Below are positions 1-9,845 of a stretch of 64,000 bases of DNA, in pieces. A model generated the notes under the pieces. It saw only the letters and a program-made list of their open reading frames with translations, did no database searches and was not told the origin of the DNA. Position numbers and translations under genes: made by a program. This DNA is from Chitinophaga caeni (GTDB taxonomy: Bacteria; Bacteroidota; Bacteroidia; Chitinophagales; Chitinophagaceae). Location: the NCBI RefSeq assembly GCF_002557795.1, contig NZ_CP023777.1:1504001-1568000 (forward strand), given 5' to 3'. Every line of letters begins with the position of its first letter. Position 1 is the first letter of the stretch.

Positions 1-893
1 CTATCTGGTTCGGTTCGATCCAGGTGGGGGCTAAGGCTACTGCTAATGGAAAAGACTGGGAAGGAAGTGTTCAACAAAGGGTCGTTGATGAGCATTATAT
101 CGATTTATTCGAATTGAAATTAGTTGCCGGGAGAAACTTTTTGCCATCCGATTCGAGTAAGGAGTTGATTATTAACGAAAGTTTTGCGAAAGAGTTGGGT
201 TTCAAACAACCTGCTGATGCTTTGCTTCAGACGATTGATGGGGTTGGAGGTGTCAGGACGGTTGTCGGTGTATTGAAAGATTTTAATTTCAGGAGCTTGC
301 ATGAGAAGATTGCCCCGTTGGCCATGTACCCGGATAAATATGCCTCCCGCGCGATATTCGTTAAACTAAATCCACCGAAATCCGGTGAAGGTTGGGGGCC
401 AGCCATCAAGCAGCTACAGGAATTAACAGATCAGCAGTTTCCGTTTAACATCAATAATGTAGAGTTCTTTGACCAGAAAGTTAAGAACTTGTATTCCAAG
501 GAAAGACAAGTGCGTTACCTGTTGGCATGGTCATGTGGTTTAATGATCTTCATTAGCTGCATGGGATTATTAGGTTTAGCCATTCACTCAACAAAACAAC
601 GAACAAAAGAGATCGGTATACGCAAGGTGCTAGGCGCCAGCGTAATGGGAATCTTGAGTTTGTTATCAAGGGAATTTATTCTACTCGTGATTATTGCATT
701 GTTTATTGCAACTCCTATTGCATGGTATTATATCAATCAATGGCTGCAAGAATATGCATACCGCGTTACCGTCAACGGATGGATATTCCTGCTGTCAGGA
801 TTAGGGGCATTATTGATTGCCATATTAACGGTTTCGTATCAAGCGATCCGGGCAGCAACTATGAATCCCGTTATTTCATTAAAAGATGAATAA
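1..893 (+). CDS. MacB/FtsX-type ABC transporter permease, C-terminal part (5' truncated by window edge)
   Basis: The reading frame is open from base 3, so the true start lies upstream; the GTG at 24 is only the first start-like codon inside. The visible part holds the end of a periplasmic MacB core domain, then the FtsX module: three membrane segments around residues 165-190, 210-235 and 250-275 counted from the GTG. After the first segment comes the family signature KEIGIRKVLGAS. The end (AIRAATMNPVISLKDE) matches the ends of the next two permeases, so this is a third tandem paralogue. MacB/FtsX permeases couple cytoplasmic ATP hydrolysis to work in the periplasm such as efflux or lipoprotein release. 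The substrate is unknown. The family call is firm. Confidence 0.88.
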   Translation, partial: IWFGSIQVGAKATANGKDWEGSVQQRVVDEHYIDLFELKLVAGRNFLPSDSSKELIINESFAKELGFKQPADALLQTIDGVGGVRTVVGVLKDFNFRSLHEKIAPLAMYPDKYASRAIFVKLNPPKSGEGWGPAIKQLQELTDQQFPFNINNVEFFDQKVKNLYSKERQVRYLLAWSCGLMIFISCMGLLGLAIHSTKQRTKEIGIRKVLGASVMGILSLLSREFILLVIIALFIATPIAWYYINQWLQEYAYRVTVNGWIFLLSGLGALLIAILTVSYQAIRAATMNPVISLKDE

Positions 894-931
894 ATAACAT
901 CTGTACATAAACATGTAAAATTTTTCAATAT

Positions 932-3361
932 ATGTTTTTGAATTACATCAAAATCGCCTGGCGAAATATTTGGAAGTCGAAAGTTATTACAGGTATCAAC
1001 GTATTCGGACTTTCCGTTGCCATCGGGGCAGCGCTGTTGCTTGGGTTGACAGCCTCTTGGGAATTTTCCTTCGATAATTTCCATCCAAATGAGAAAGATT
1101 TATACCAAATATATTTTAGGAACTACGGTGCGAACGGTGAGGTCGAGGAGCGTTCTAATATGACTATTCCTTTAGTACCTGCATTATTAAATGAATGTCC
1201 TAGTGTTTTGAATGCGTGCAGGATCATCAGCGGGCCGGGGCAGTTGAAATACAAGGATAAGACTTTCGGTGCTTATTCTCGTTGTGCTGATCCCGGTATC
1301 CTTAAGATGTTCAATTTCCCGGTGATAGAAGGAAATAAAACGAATCCTTTAGGAGAGTTGAATAATGCCGTAATGACTGAAACGGCGGCAAAGAAATACT
1401 TTAAGGAGGAAGACCCGATCGGCAAAACGATCGAACTAAAATCACTTGACGGTTGGGATAATTACGTGGTTACCGCGATCTTGAAAGATATTCCTGAAAA
1501 TTCATCCATTGATTTCGAAATATTGACACGCTTTGAAAAAAGTTACGGTTACGAAGATAGTAAGGATAATTGGCATAATTCGAGCCATGAACAATTCGTG
1601 CAATTGAGACCCGGTACGAACCCCGCTACATTTGAAAGCCAGGCGATTAACGTATTAAATAAATACTATGCCGAAGATATTGAACAAGCAAAGAAAGATG
1701 GTATCAATCCCGGACCTGGCGGTAATTACAAGGAAATAAAGACGATCCCGATCAACGAAATACACTTTAGCGGCATCACGAGAACAGGGAGTTCAATTAA
1801 GAAAAGTATCCCGGTGTTATTAATTGTTATCACGATCTTCTTATTACTGATCGCTTGTATCAATTTTATCAATCTTTCTGTCGGTCGTTCATTCACCAGG
1901 GCCAAGGAAATCGGCATGAGGAAAATGTTAGGCGCATTTAAGAGGCAATTGTTCTTCCAACTTTGGGGGGAAGCCTTTTTTGTATGTTTTATCTCGCTCA
2001 TCGTTGGACTGGCTTTGGCCATGCTGATTTTACCGGAATATAATTCTTTATTCAGCGCTAATTTAAAGCTGGTGAATGTTTTGAAACCCATGAACATACT
2101 GGGTGTCGTTATATCTTTTGTCTTGCTGACCTTATTTGCAGGCGGATATCCGGCAATTGTTATGATGCAATTGAATACAGTTGAAGTTTTAAAGGGTAAA
2201 CTAAAGATTAACCGTAAGAATTATTTCAGGAACGGGTTGATTGTAATGCAATTTGTATTTTCATCTATTTTGATCTGTTGTACACTTGTTGCCTGGGAAC
2301 AATTGAACTTCTTGAAAAGTAAACCCCTTGGATTTAATAAGGACGCTGTTATCAGCGTACCGATCGCCAACCTGATGAACGGAAATAAGCTGGTTCAACT
2401 ACTGCAAGATAAACTTCAAAACAATAGCTCCATTAAATATGTTAGTGGCGCTAGCAATAATTTGGGTTTAGGGAAAGACGGCAGCACGATGACTTCGCGT
2501 GTTGGGTTCAGGTTTGAAGAACATGATGTTGAAACCAACTGGTTGAGCGCCAGCTATGATTATATTCCTACATTGGGTATAGAAATTATCAAAGGACGGA
2601 ATTTCAACAAGGCATATGCAACGGATTCGTTCGGGATAATCATTAACGAGGCCATGTGGAAACACCTGGATATCAAAGATCGGGAGCCGATTGGGCTAGA
2701 GTTGCCAATTAATGATGAAGGCCCGAAAATGAAGATAGTCGGGATAATGAAAGATTATAACTTCCAATCTTTACATAAAAAAATTGAACCATTATCGATC
2801 ACCTTGGCGACCAATAACGATTATATTCCTTACGCATTTGTACAGGTTGCGGGTGGGCAATATGAAAATGGTATGAAAGCCGTAGAAACTGCTTGGAACG
2901 AGATACTTCCTAATCAGAAATTCTATGGTTCATTCCTGGATGAAAATATTGAGCGGCAATACAAGCGTGAAGAGAAGTTGTCCAGCATATTCGTTTCAGG
3001 CGCTATTTTAACGGTAATCGTTTCTTGTATGGGATTGTTTGCAATTTCCTTGCTGGTAATAGCGCAGAGAACCAAGGAGATCGGGATACGTAAAACCCTG
3101 GGCGCTAGTATCATGAACATAACGGTATTATTGAGTTTCGATTTCATGAAACTGGTGGGTTTAGGTATCGTGGTGGCATTACCGCTGGCGCTTTACTTCC
3201 TGGATAGCTGGTTGTCCGATTTCGCATACCATGTCAGCATCCGTTGGTGGTACCTATTGCTGGTTGCGCTGGTAGCGATTATAATCGCCCTTGTTACGGT
3301 CAGCTACCAATCGATTAGGGCCGCATTAATGAATCCTGTAAAATCCCTTAAAACTGAATAG
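932..3361 (+). CDS. MacB/FtsX-type ABC transporter permease, double-module (809 aa)
   Basis: Full-length permease with two MacB-core plus FtsX modules fused in one chain. There is an N-terminal membrane segment near residues 20-42, a periplasmic domain, and three segments from about 292 to 415 with the signature AKEIGMRKMLGA. A fifth segment lies near 435-455, followed by a second periplasmic domain, then three C-terminal segments from about 685 with TKEIGIRKTLGAS. About 800 residues is usual for this Bacteroidota form, in which one chain replaces a permease dimer. It starts 38 bases after the previous gene and ends 2 bases before the next, so the three are co-transcribed. The ATPase, TolC-like and HlyD-like genes downstream suggest a tripartite export system. 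The exported substrate cannot be read from sequence. Confidence 0.92.
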   Translation: MFLNYIKIAWRNIWKSKVITGINVFGLSVAIGAALLLGLTASWEFSFDNFHPNEKDLYQIYFRNYGANGEVEERSNMTIPLVPALLNECPSVLNACRIISGPGQLKYKDKTFGAYSRCADPGILKMFNFPVIEGNKTNPLGELNNAVMTETAAKKYFKEEDPIGKTIELKSLDGWDNYVVTAILKDIPENSSIDFEILTRFEKSYGYEDSKDNWHNSSHEQFVQLRPGTNPATFESQAINVLNKYYAEDIEQAKKDGINPGPGGNYKEIKTIPINEIHFSGITRTGSSIKKSIPVLLIVITIFLLLIACINFINLSVGRSFTRAKEIGMRKMLGAFKRQLFFQLWGEAFFVCFISLIVGLALAMLILPEYNSLFSANLKLVNVLKPMNILGVVISFVLLTLFAGGYPAIVMMQLNTVEVLKGKLKINRKNYFRNGLIVMQFVFSSILICCTLVAWEQLNFLKSKPLGFNKDAVISVPIANLMNGNKLVQLLQDKLQNNSSIKYVSGASNNLGLGKDGSTMTSRVGFRFEEHDVETNWLSASYDYIPTLGIEIIKGRNFNKAYATDSFGIIINEAMWKHLDIKDREPIGLELPINDEGPKMKIVGIMKDYNFQSLHKKIEPLSITLATNNDYIPYAFVQVAGGQYENGMKAVETAWNEILPNQKFYGSFLDENIERQYKREEKLSSIFVSGAILTVIVSCMGLFAISLLVIAQRTKEIGIRKTLGASIMNITVLLSFDFMKLVGLGIVVALPLALYFLDSWLSDFAYHVSIRWWYLLLVALVAIIIALVTVSYQSIRAALMNPVKSLKTE

Positions 3362-3363
3362 TT

Positions 3364-5748
3364 ATGTGGAAAAATTATTGGAATATCGCTTTGAGAAATT
3401 TATGGAAACGTAAATCGTATGCATTACTCAATATCGTGGGCTTGGCAATAGGAACGGCTTGTTTCATCTTGTTGTCAATGTTTACAAAACATGAAACCAC
3501 GTTCGATCAGTTTCATGAACATGCAAATCAATTATACAGGGTAAAAGTGACCTATGGAGAGAACGGTGGCGCCGAGGATCATGTTTATACACCGAGCGCT
3601 TTGTCAGAAACACTGAAATCGGCTTCCTCGCAAATTGTAAGTGCCGTGCGTATCGCGCCATGGGTGAGAACATTAAAGATTGACGGTAACTTGTTTAGTG
3701 AGAAGGAATTTTTGTATGCCGATAATAACTTCTTTTCTGTATTTACATTTCCATTAATTGCCGGGGATAAGGATAAAGTTTTAACACGGCCCAATAGCTT
3801 GGTGATTTCTGAATCCGCCGCGAAAAAATATTTTTCTACTGTCAATGCGGTAGGTAAGGTTCTTGACATTGGAGGAGTACCCTACCAAGTATCCGGTGTA
3901 ATGAAGGACGTGCCTTCTAACTCGCAACTACGGTTCAATATGGTAGCGTCTTTTATGGATTTGCCGGATGGGAAGACGCCCAATTGGAATAGACCGAATT
4001 ATAACACTTATATCGAGGTGCAACCGGGTAGCAACATGCGCCAGATTCGCGAAAAAGTTAATCAAAACATCATCCAGGTGTTATTTGGCGGCCAAACTCC
4101 ACCGGAAGGCTTCACGCTTAAGTTGGATTATGAACCGCTTACATCCATTCACTTACATAGCCCGCATGATGCGATGGTTGCGAATGTTGATATACGATAT
4201 ATTTACGCGATGAATGTGGTAGCACTTTTAATGATACTAATCGCGTGTATCAATTTTATGAATTTAGCTACGGCAAGGTCTTCTGAAAGGGCGAAGGAAA
4301 TCGGTGTAAGGAAAGCCATCGGGGCCCGGAAGTGGCAAGTGTTTCTACAATTTTTGGTTGAGACTGCTTGCATCACTATGTTGGGCTTATTGATCGGTAT
4401 TTTGATCGCATTCATCACGTTGCCTTATTTTAATAATTTGTCGGGTCGCATGCTGTCATGGAAATTATTCTCAGTAAAGGAAATGATTTTACTCGGCGGT
4501 TCACTATGGATGGGGCTAACATTGTTAGCTGGTACGTATCCTGCTGTATTCCTGTCATCCTTTTCTCCCCTGAAAGTATTAAAAGGTGGGCGTAGCTTCC
4601 GTGGAGGAGGATTGAGGCGGATATTGGTCGTTTTTCAATTCGCTGCTTCCGTATTTTTTATCATCGGCACATTCGTTGTCTTCTCGCAATTGAATTACAT
4701 CAGGAATTCAAAGCCCGGCATGAACAGGAGCCATGTAGTTGTGTTGGATGTAAATGGGCATGCAGGGAAGAATTTTGATGCCTTTAAACAACAATTATTA
4801 CAACAGCCCGGGGTGAGCGCCGTATCTGCTTCCTATGATTCGCCGGTTAATACGAACGGTGGATATTCTGTCAATGAAATTGAGGGTAAAGGCCGGAATC
4901 TAAACCTGGCGGTTACGGCGATCCCGGTTGAAAGGGATTTCGTGAAGTTGCTGGATATAGGCTTGCTTTCCGGTAATTATTTCACCGATGCCGATGTAAA
5001 AGACTTATCAAAAGAAGCGGATGCAAGGACGCATTTCATGATTAATGAAACGGCGGCAAGAGAATGGGGGCTCGACCCGGCAAGCGCCGTGGGAAAAAGA
5101 ATTACTATGAATGGGCGCGTAGGTACGATCAGTGCGGTTGTAAAAGATTATCATTTCGCGTCTTTCAAAGAAAAAATTCAACCCTTGGTGATTTTCCTGG
5201 AATACGATTATTTCGGGAAAATGATGGTAAAAACTACCGGGGACACCAGGAAAAGCATTGACCAAGTTCAAACCGTATGGCAACATTTCTTACCGGACGT
5301 GCCGTTTGAATATCATTTCCTGGACGATGAATTTAACCGCATGTATAAAGATGATCAGCGAACCGCGTATATTTTAACCGTTTTTGCTACGATCGTGATA
5401 TTGGTTTCCTGCCTGGGATTACTTGGCTTGGCTGCTTATACTGCGGAGCAGAGAACGAAAGAAATCAGTGTCAGGAAAGTATTGGGAGCTACGGTACAGC
5501 AAATATTATTCTTGTTATCAAAAGATTTCCTCAAGCTCGTATGTATCGGTATCCTGATCGCGGTTCCGTTAGCATATTATCTAGCTCATAACTGGTTGAA
5601 TAGTTTTGCCTACCATGTAGGTATCAGTGCATGGATATTTATTCTTAGCGGCATTATAGCCTTGTTAATAGCCCTGTTAACCGTGGGGTACCAGTCTTTA
5701 AAAGCGGCCTTGGTATCACCGGCAGAGAGTTTAAAAATGAATGAATAA
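3364..5748 (+). CDS. MacB/FtsX-type ABC transporter permease, double-module (794 aa)
   Basis: Paralogue of the preceding permease with the same plan: N-terminal membrane segment, MacB-like periplasmic domain, FtsX segments from about residue 280 with AKEIGVRKAIGAR, a middle segment near 420, a second periplasmic domain, and a C-terminal FtsX block with TKEISVRKVLGAT. The end (SLKAALVSPAESLKMNE) matches the common C-terminal motif of the cluster. Only TTATG-type spacing separates it from the gene before, and the ATPase gene follows after 52 bases. The two complete copies are clearly diverged, so this is an old duplication. They may form distinct transporters sharing one ATPase or a hetero-oligomer; the sequence does not decide. 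Confidence 0.92.
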   Translation: MWKNYWNIALRNLWKRKSYALLNIVGLAIGTACFILLSMFTKHETTFDQFHEHANQLYRVKVTYGENGGAEDHVYTPSALSETLKSASSQIVSAVRIAPWVRTLKIDGNLFSEKEFLYADNNFFSVFTFPLIAGDKDKVLTRPNSLVISESAAKKYFSTVNAVGKVLDIGGVPYQVSGVMKDVPSNSQLRFNMVASFMDLPDGKTPNWNRPNYNTYIEVQPGSNMRQIREKVNQNIIQVLFGGQTPPEGFTLKLDYEPLTSIHLHSPHDAMVANVDIRYIYAMNVVALLMILIACINFMNLATARSSERAKEIGVRKAIGARKWQVFLQFLVETACITMLGLLIGILIAFITLPYFNNLSGRMLSWKLFSVKEMILLGGSLWMGLTLLAGTYPAVFLSSFSPLKVLKGGRSFRGGGLRRILVVFQFAASVFFIIGTFVVFSQLNYIRNSKPGMNRSHVVVLDVNGHAGKNFDAFKQQLLQQPGVSAVSASYDSPVNTNGGYSVNEIEGKGRNLNLAVTAIPVERDFVKLLDIGLLSGNYFTDADVKDLSKEADARTHFMINETAAREWGLDPASAVGKRITMNGRVGTISAVVKDYHFASFKEKIQPLVIFLEYDYFGKMMVKTTGDTRKSIDQVQTVWQHFLPDVPFEYHFLDDEFNRMYKDDQRTAYILTVFATIVILVSCLGLLGLAAYTAEQRTKEISVRKVLGATVQQILFLLSKDFLKLVCIGILIAVPLAYYLAHNWLNSFAYHVGISAWIFILSGIIALLIALLTVGYQSLKAALVSPAESLKMNE

Positions 5749-5800
5749 TTCCCGGGGAGAAATATTATTTTCAAAGATCAATTTCAAATAAAATAAAATC

Positions 5801-6469
5801 ATGATACAATTACACCAAGTTTCCAAGCACTACCCGGTAGGTTTTGGGAAAAATGAAGTTTTAAAGAATGTTAATTTAACGATAAATGAAGGTGAATTTG
5901 TATCCATCATGGGGCCTTCCGGTTCAGGAAAATCAACATTATTGCATATATTGGGCCTATTGGAGGAACCATCCTCCGGGGAATATTTACTGGCTTCAGA
6001 ACCCGTGCATAAGCTAAGTGAGAAAAAAAGGACGCAATTGCACCGTGATAGTATAGGCTTCGTGTTCCAGGCTTACCATTTGATCGACGAGTTAACTGTA
6101 TATGAAAATATCGAAACCCCTTTGCTATATAAAAGCATCTCGTCAAACGAACGCAAAAGCAGGGTGGCCGATATTTTGGATCGTTTCAATATCGTAGCTA
6201 AGAAGGACTTGTTTCCCAGCCAACTTTCCGGGGGGCAACAACAGTTGGTAGGCATCGCCCGTGCCCTGGTGGCTCAGCCCAGGGTTATTTTTGCAGATGA
6301 GCCAACCGGGAACCTGCATTCAACCCAGGCCAAGGAAATCATGGAGTTGTTTAAAGAACTCAATATGAACGATGGTATCACGATTGTCCAGGTAACCCAC
6401 TCGGATATAAACGCCCAGTACGGCAACCGTATTATAGAAATAAGCGACGGTATTATCCAAAAAAGTTAG
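5801..6469 (+). CDS. ABC transporter ATP-binding protein, LolD/MacB type
   Basis: ATPase subunit of 222 residues that should power the upstream FtsX permeases from the cytoplasmic side. Walker A GPSGSGKST is at residues 38-46, the Q-loop glutamine at 90, the ABC signature LSGGQQQ at 142-148, Walker B VIFADEPTGNL from 162 and the H-loop in VTHSD near 199. Length and motifs fit the LolD/MacB/FtsE group of small ATPases that pair with FtsX-like permeases. It is the only ATPase in this cluster although there are at least three permease genes, so sharing is likely. It could equally be called LolD-like or MacB ATPase-like; the substrate is not known. Confidence 0.93.
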   Translation: MIQLHQVSKHYPVGFGKNEVLKNVNLTINEGEFVSIMGPSGSGKSTLLHILGLLEEPSSGEYLLASEPVHKLSEKKRTQLHRDSIGFVFQAYHLIDELTVYENIETPLLYKSISSNERKSRVADILDRFNIVAKKDLFPSQLSGGQQQLVGIARALVAQPRVIFADEPTGNLHSTQAKEIMELFKELNMNDGITIVQVTHSDINAQYGNRIIEISDGIIQKS

Positions 6470-6611
6470 CCACTAGGTTACTTTAAAGATATTTTGTCCA
6501 TCAAAACACGGTTATATGATGTTTTGCATTAAATTCGTGTGGCAACTAGCCATACCTAATAGTAAATTACCATTTATCAATAAGGTAGAAAAGGTATCAT
6601 ATCAATTATTA

Positions 6612-6619
6612 TATTTTTG
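6612..6619 (+). promoter_or_regulatory. Candidate -7 element of a Bacteroidota promoter (TATTTTTG)
   Basis: Exact match to TAnnTTTG, ending 7 bases before the ATG at 6627. With the usual distance from the -7 element to the start site, the mRNA would begin at or next to the start codon. No clear TTG-type -33 element is seen at the expected distance, so transcription from the upstream operon may also reach this gene. Confidence 0.4.
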
Positions 6620-6626
6620 TCAAATT

Positions 6627-8075
6627 ATGAAATTAAGGATCCTGCCTAAAATACTGCTGCTTGCTTCCATATTGATAACCTCAATGAGTACTGTTTCCCA
6701 CGCGCAGGAAAAATGGACTTTCGAGCAATGTGTACAGTATGCCTTAGAACATAACTTGACACTCAAGCAATCGGTGCTTGATAAGCGTATGGCCGAGCTC
6801 ACGTTGAAGCAGAGCAGGCTATCGCAAATCCCTACGCTAAACGCTAGTATCGGTGGAACTTTCAATAATGGACGGAACATTAACCCGAATACGAACGTGG
6901 CCGAAAGTGTATCATTCTTCTCTACCAGCCCGAATCTCGGCGCCAGTATTGAATTATTTAACTGGTTCAGGGTGCGCAATACAATTGCGGCCAACCGTTA
7001 CGAAGCAGAAGCCACCTACAAATTATTGGAGAAAGCTAAAAATGATATTGCTTTTAACATAGCCAATGCCTTCTTGCAAATTATCTTGGCCAATGAAACA
7101 ATCAAGGTCAACCAATCGCAGGTAAAACAAACCCAAGCGCAATTGGATAATACTAAGAAGTTGGTAGCAGCAGGATCGGTTTCTGAAGCCAACCAAGCCG
7201 ATATTGAGGCGCAATTGGCCCGCGATAGTTCATCATTGGTTACATCGAAAAATAATTATATCATCGCCGTATTGCAAATGAAAGCGATTCTCAATTTCGA
7301 TTTTGAAACGCCTTTCGATGTGCAATTGCCAGCGGATATCAAGAATGTACCGCTGCTTTCTTTGGACCAGGTCGCTCCGGAAATGGTCTTCAGTTCCGCT
7401 TTGGCTAACCAACCGCAAACTGAAGTAGACAAACTACGCATTAAATCTGCGCAAAAAACTTTGAAAGCCGCCAGGGCTACGCTCTTACCGAGTTTGTTCC
7501 TGAGCGCCAACCTCAATACTGCGTACAATAACCAAACTACGCACCGGGTATTTACGGGTACTTCTTCGAAATTGCCCATCGGTTTAGTAGATATTAACAA
7601 TCAAACGTATCAAACATATACGATAACAGAAGATTCTTATCAAGACAAAACCTCGATAGGTACACAGTTTGATAATAACTTCGGTCAGAATATCGGGGCA
7701 TCCATCAGGATACCTATATTAAATGGTTGGCAAGCACGCGGACAAGTAGAAAACGCTAAATTACAGCTGGAAAATCGTAAGTTAACGTACGATATTAACA
7801 CCCAGCAATTGCGCCAAGATGTATATACTGCTTATGCCAATGCCGAAGCTGCCCTTGATAAGTATAAGTCTGCCTTGAGAATCGAAGAGTCATCCGCGAA
7901 AGCATATGATTTTGCCACGAAGCGTTTCGATGTTGGATTGTTGAGCTCAATAGAATATATTACAGCACAAACGAACCTGTTTCAAGCGCAAACAGATCGG
8001 TTGTATGCCTTATACGACTATATTTTTAAAGTGAAATTACTAGAGTTTTACAGGGATCAGAAGATCACCTTGTAA
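6627..8075 (+). CDS. TolC-family outer membrane efflux protein
   Basis: Outer-membrane channel component of a tripartite exporter, 482 residues from the ATG at 6627. That ATG is preferred over a longer in-frame start at 6516 because it begins a typical signal peptide (MKLRILPKILLLASILITSM, cleavage after SHAQ). The mature protein starts WTFEQCVQYALEHNLTL, the usual first OEP repeat. Two helical OEP regions with many Ala/Gln/Asn heptads follow (about residues 150-230 and 370-470 of the mature chain). The HlyD-like adaptor follows 30 bases later and the ABC genes precede it, giving the outer-membrane, periplasmic and inner-membrane parts of one export machine. Confidence 0.92.
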   Translation: MKLRILPKILLLASILITSMSTVSHAQEKWTFEQCVQYALEHNLTLKQSVLDKRMAELTLKQSRLSQIPTLNASIGGTFNNGRNINPNTNVAESVSFFSTSPNLGASIELFNWFRVRNTIAANRYEAEATYKLLEKAKNDIAFNIANAFLQIILANETIKVNQSQVKQTQAQLDNTKKLVAAGSVSEANQADIEAQLARDSSSLVTSKNNYIIAVLQMKAILNFDFETPFDVQLPADIKNVPLLSLDQVAPEMVFSSALANQPQTEVDKLRIKSAQKTLKAARATLLPSLFLSANLNTAYNNQTTHRVFTGTSSKLPIGLVDINNQTYQTYTITEDSYQDKTSIGTQFDNNFGQNIGASIRIPILNGWQARGQVENAKLQLENRKLTYDINTQQLRQDVYTAYANAEAALDKYKSALRIEESSAKAYDFATKRFDVGLLSSIEYITAQTNLFQAQTDRLYALYDYIFKVKLLEFYRDQKITL

Positions 8076-8105
8076 GAGCTGCCTAGTGAAATACAATAAC
8101 AGTTT

Positions 8106-9467
8106 ATGAGAAAAAAGCTGATTTGGATCATTCCGTTATCACTCTTAGTATTATTTATCCTTTATTCTGTCCTGGTTCCCAAGGACAATTCTATAAAGGT
8201 CGCGGTAGACAAAGCTGAGACTAAGAATATCATCGAAGTGGTTTCTGTAACAGGTAAAATTTACCCCGAAACAGAGGTAAAAGTTAGTCCAGACGTTTCA
8301 GGTGAGATCGTGGATTTATATGTTCAAGAGGGTGATTCCGTAACGAAAGGTCAGCCATTGGCACGGATTTATGCTGATATATACGGTTCTGTAAGGGATA
8401 AGGCCGTTGCTGCATTGAGTCAATCCGAGGCCCAATTAGCAAATACCAACGCGGCATTAAATTCCTTTAAAGCAAAATTAACACAGGCTAAAGCCGCTTA
8501 TGATCGTAATAAAACCTTATTGGATCAAAAGGTGATTTCCCGCTCCGAATTTGAAACTGTAGAAGCAACATACCGCTCTGCCGAAGCAGATTACAAGGCT
8601 GCCCAGCAACAAATAGAAAGTAACAGGTTTGCCGTGGCCAGCGCCCAGGCAAATCTTACAGAAGCTAATAAGAATCTTAGTAGAACTACGATTAATGCCC
8701 CTATGGGTGGTATTATTTCCTTACTTCCGGTGAAAAAAGGAGAGCGCGTAGTAGGTACAGGACAAATGGCCGGTACCGAGATGATGCGCATCGCGGATAT
8801 GAGTGTTATGGAAGTGCAGGTGGATGTAGGTGAAAATGATATTCCTAAAATCAAATATGGGGATACCGCCTTAATCGAGGTAGATGCATACAATAACCGC
8901 AAGTTTAAAGGCATTGTAACGCAGATCGCCAGCTCCAGTAAAGACTTGGCTTCTTCCACAAGCACCACTAGCTCAGCAGATCAAGTAACGAATTACATCG
9001 TGCATGTAAGGGTGTTGCCTTCATCTTATGAGGATTTGTTGGATCCTAAAAATTCCAGGTCCTGGCCTTTAAGACCCGGGATGAGTGCTAATGTAGATAT
9101 TCAAACGAAGCGTGTACATGATGTTTTAGCAGTTCCTATCAATTCTGTTACCACGCGGAGCTTATCCGATAGCCTGAAAGCCAATAAGAAAGCAGATGCA
9201 TCGATGGCGCCCAAAGCCGATAGCGATGAACCGCAAAAGGCAAAAGATGATAAGGAAGTAGTGTTCGTTATTCAAGCGGACAATACCGTGAAAGCGGTAC
9301 CTGTAGTTACTGGCATCCAAGATGATAACTTCATTGAAATTAAAACCGGTTTAAAAGCCGGTGATCAAGTGGTGAGTGCTCCTTACCCGGCCATCTCCAG
9401 GACGCTTCAGTCCGGCTCGAAAATCAAGGTGGTACCGAAAGATCAACTCTTTGAACCGACCAAGTAA
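8106..9467 (+). CDS. HlyD/MacA-family periplasmic adaptor subunit
   Basis: Membrane-fusion protein of 453 residues linking the inner-membrane permease to the TolC-like channel. One N-terminal membrane anchor (about residues 4-23) is followed by a lipoyl-like half motif near 55-85, and a long Ala/Gln-rich alpha-hairpin coiled coil at about 95-190. The second lipoyl half lies near 195-225 (TTINAPMGGIISLLPVKKGE) and beta-barrel and membrane-proximal domains follow to the end. A low-complexity charged stretch near 355-380 (rich in K, D, A) interrupts the membrane-proximal part. MacA-type adaptors pair with MacB-type permeases, as the neighbours suggest. It is the last gene before a strong terminator. 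Confidence 0.92.
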   Translation: MRKKLIWIIPLSLLVLFILYSVLVPKDNSIKVAVDKAETKNIIEVVSVTGKIYPETEVKVSPDVSGEIVDLYVQEGDSVTKGQPLARIYADIYGSVRDKAVAALSQSEAQLANTNAALNSFKAKLTQAKAAYDRNKTLLDQKVISRSEFETVEATYRSAEADYKAAQQQIESNRFAVASAQANLTEANKNLSRTTINAPMGGIISLLPVKKGERVVGTGQMAGTEMMRIADMSVMEVQVDVGENDIPKIKYGDTALIEVDAYNNRKFKGIVTQIASSSKDLASSTSTTSSADQVTNYIVHVRVLPSSYEDLLDPKNSRSWPLRPGMSANVDIQTKRVHDVLAVPINSVTTRSLSDSLKANKKADASMAPKADSDEPQKAKDDKEVVFVIQADNTVKAVPVVTGIQDDNFIEIKTGLKAGDQVVSAPYPAISRTLQSGSKIKVVPKDQLFEPTK

Positions 9468-9845
9468 TCGTTATCAAACAAAATACTAGATCGATCCCCG
9501 TTGTATTTAGGCAACGGGGATTTTTTGTTAATGGAAGTTATTCTCTCAACTTATTCATTGAAATTGAGGCTAATTGCTTGTCTTATTGACTGAAACTTTC
9601 CCCAAGATTTTTCTATTTACATCCATCACGGGGAAGACTCCTCCAGGGTAACTCGGGGGTACCATAATGTTGACGAATGTTCTCTCGATGTTCGTGCCCT
9701 AAATCCTGCCCCTATTGTTTTACGCCTTAATTATTTGTGTACATTTCCAATTTTTGATTCACGGATTGCTTTTTCTGCCCGGATAACCGGTATTGATGTT
9801 TGATTTTATATTACATTGCATCAAATTCCTGGTTTATAAACAGAT
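9468..9845. other. Intergenic region between export operon and gpsA
   Basis: 378 bases. The first 60 hold the terminator of the export operon. The rest has no convincing gene or RNA; a 31-codon open frame on the minus strand (9570-9665) has no supporting features. No exact TAnnTTTG element is seen just ahead of gpsA. Confidence 0.6.
9494..9527 (+). terminator. Rho-independent terminator of the export operon
   Basis: Perfect 10-bp stem, ATCCCCGTTG pairing with CAACGGGGAT, with an 8-base loop, followed directly by a run of T. It sits 26 bases after the adaptor stop codon. Confidence 0.9.

Noticed and set aside
6516..6626. N-terminal extension of the TolC-like protein
   Set aside because: The ATG at 6627 begins a normal signal peptide; the extension would bury it and overlaps the promoter-like element.
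9570..9665. 31-codon open frame on the minus strand between the export operon and gpsA
   Set aside because: Too short, no promoter, no signal peptide and no recognisable motif.
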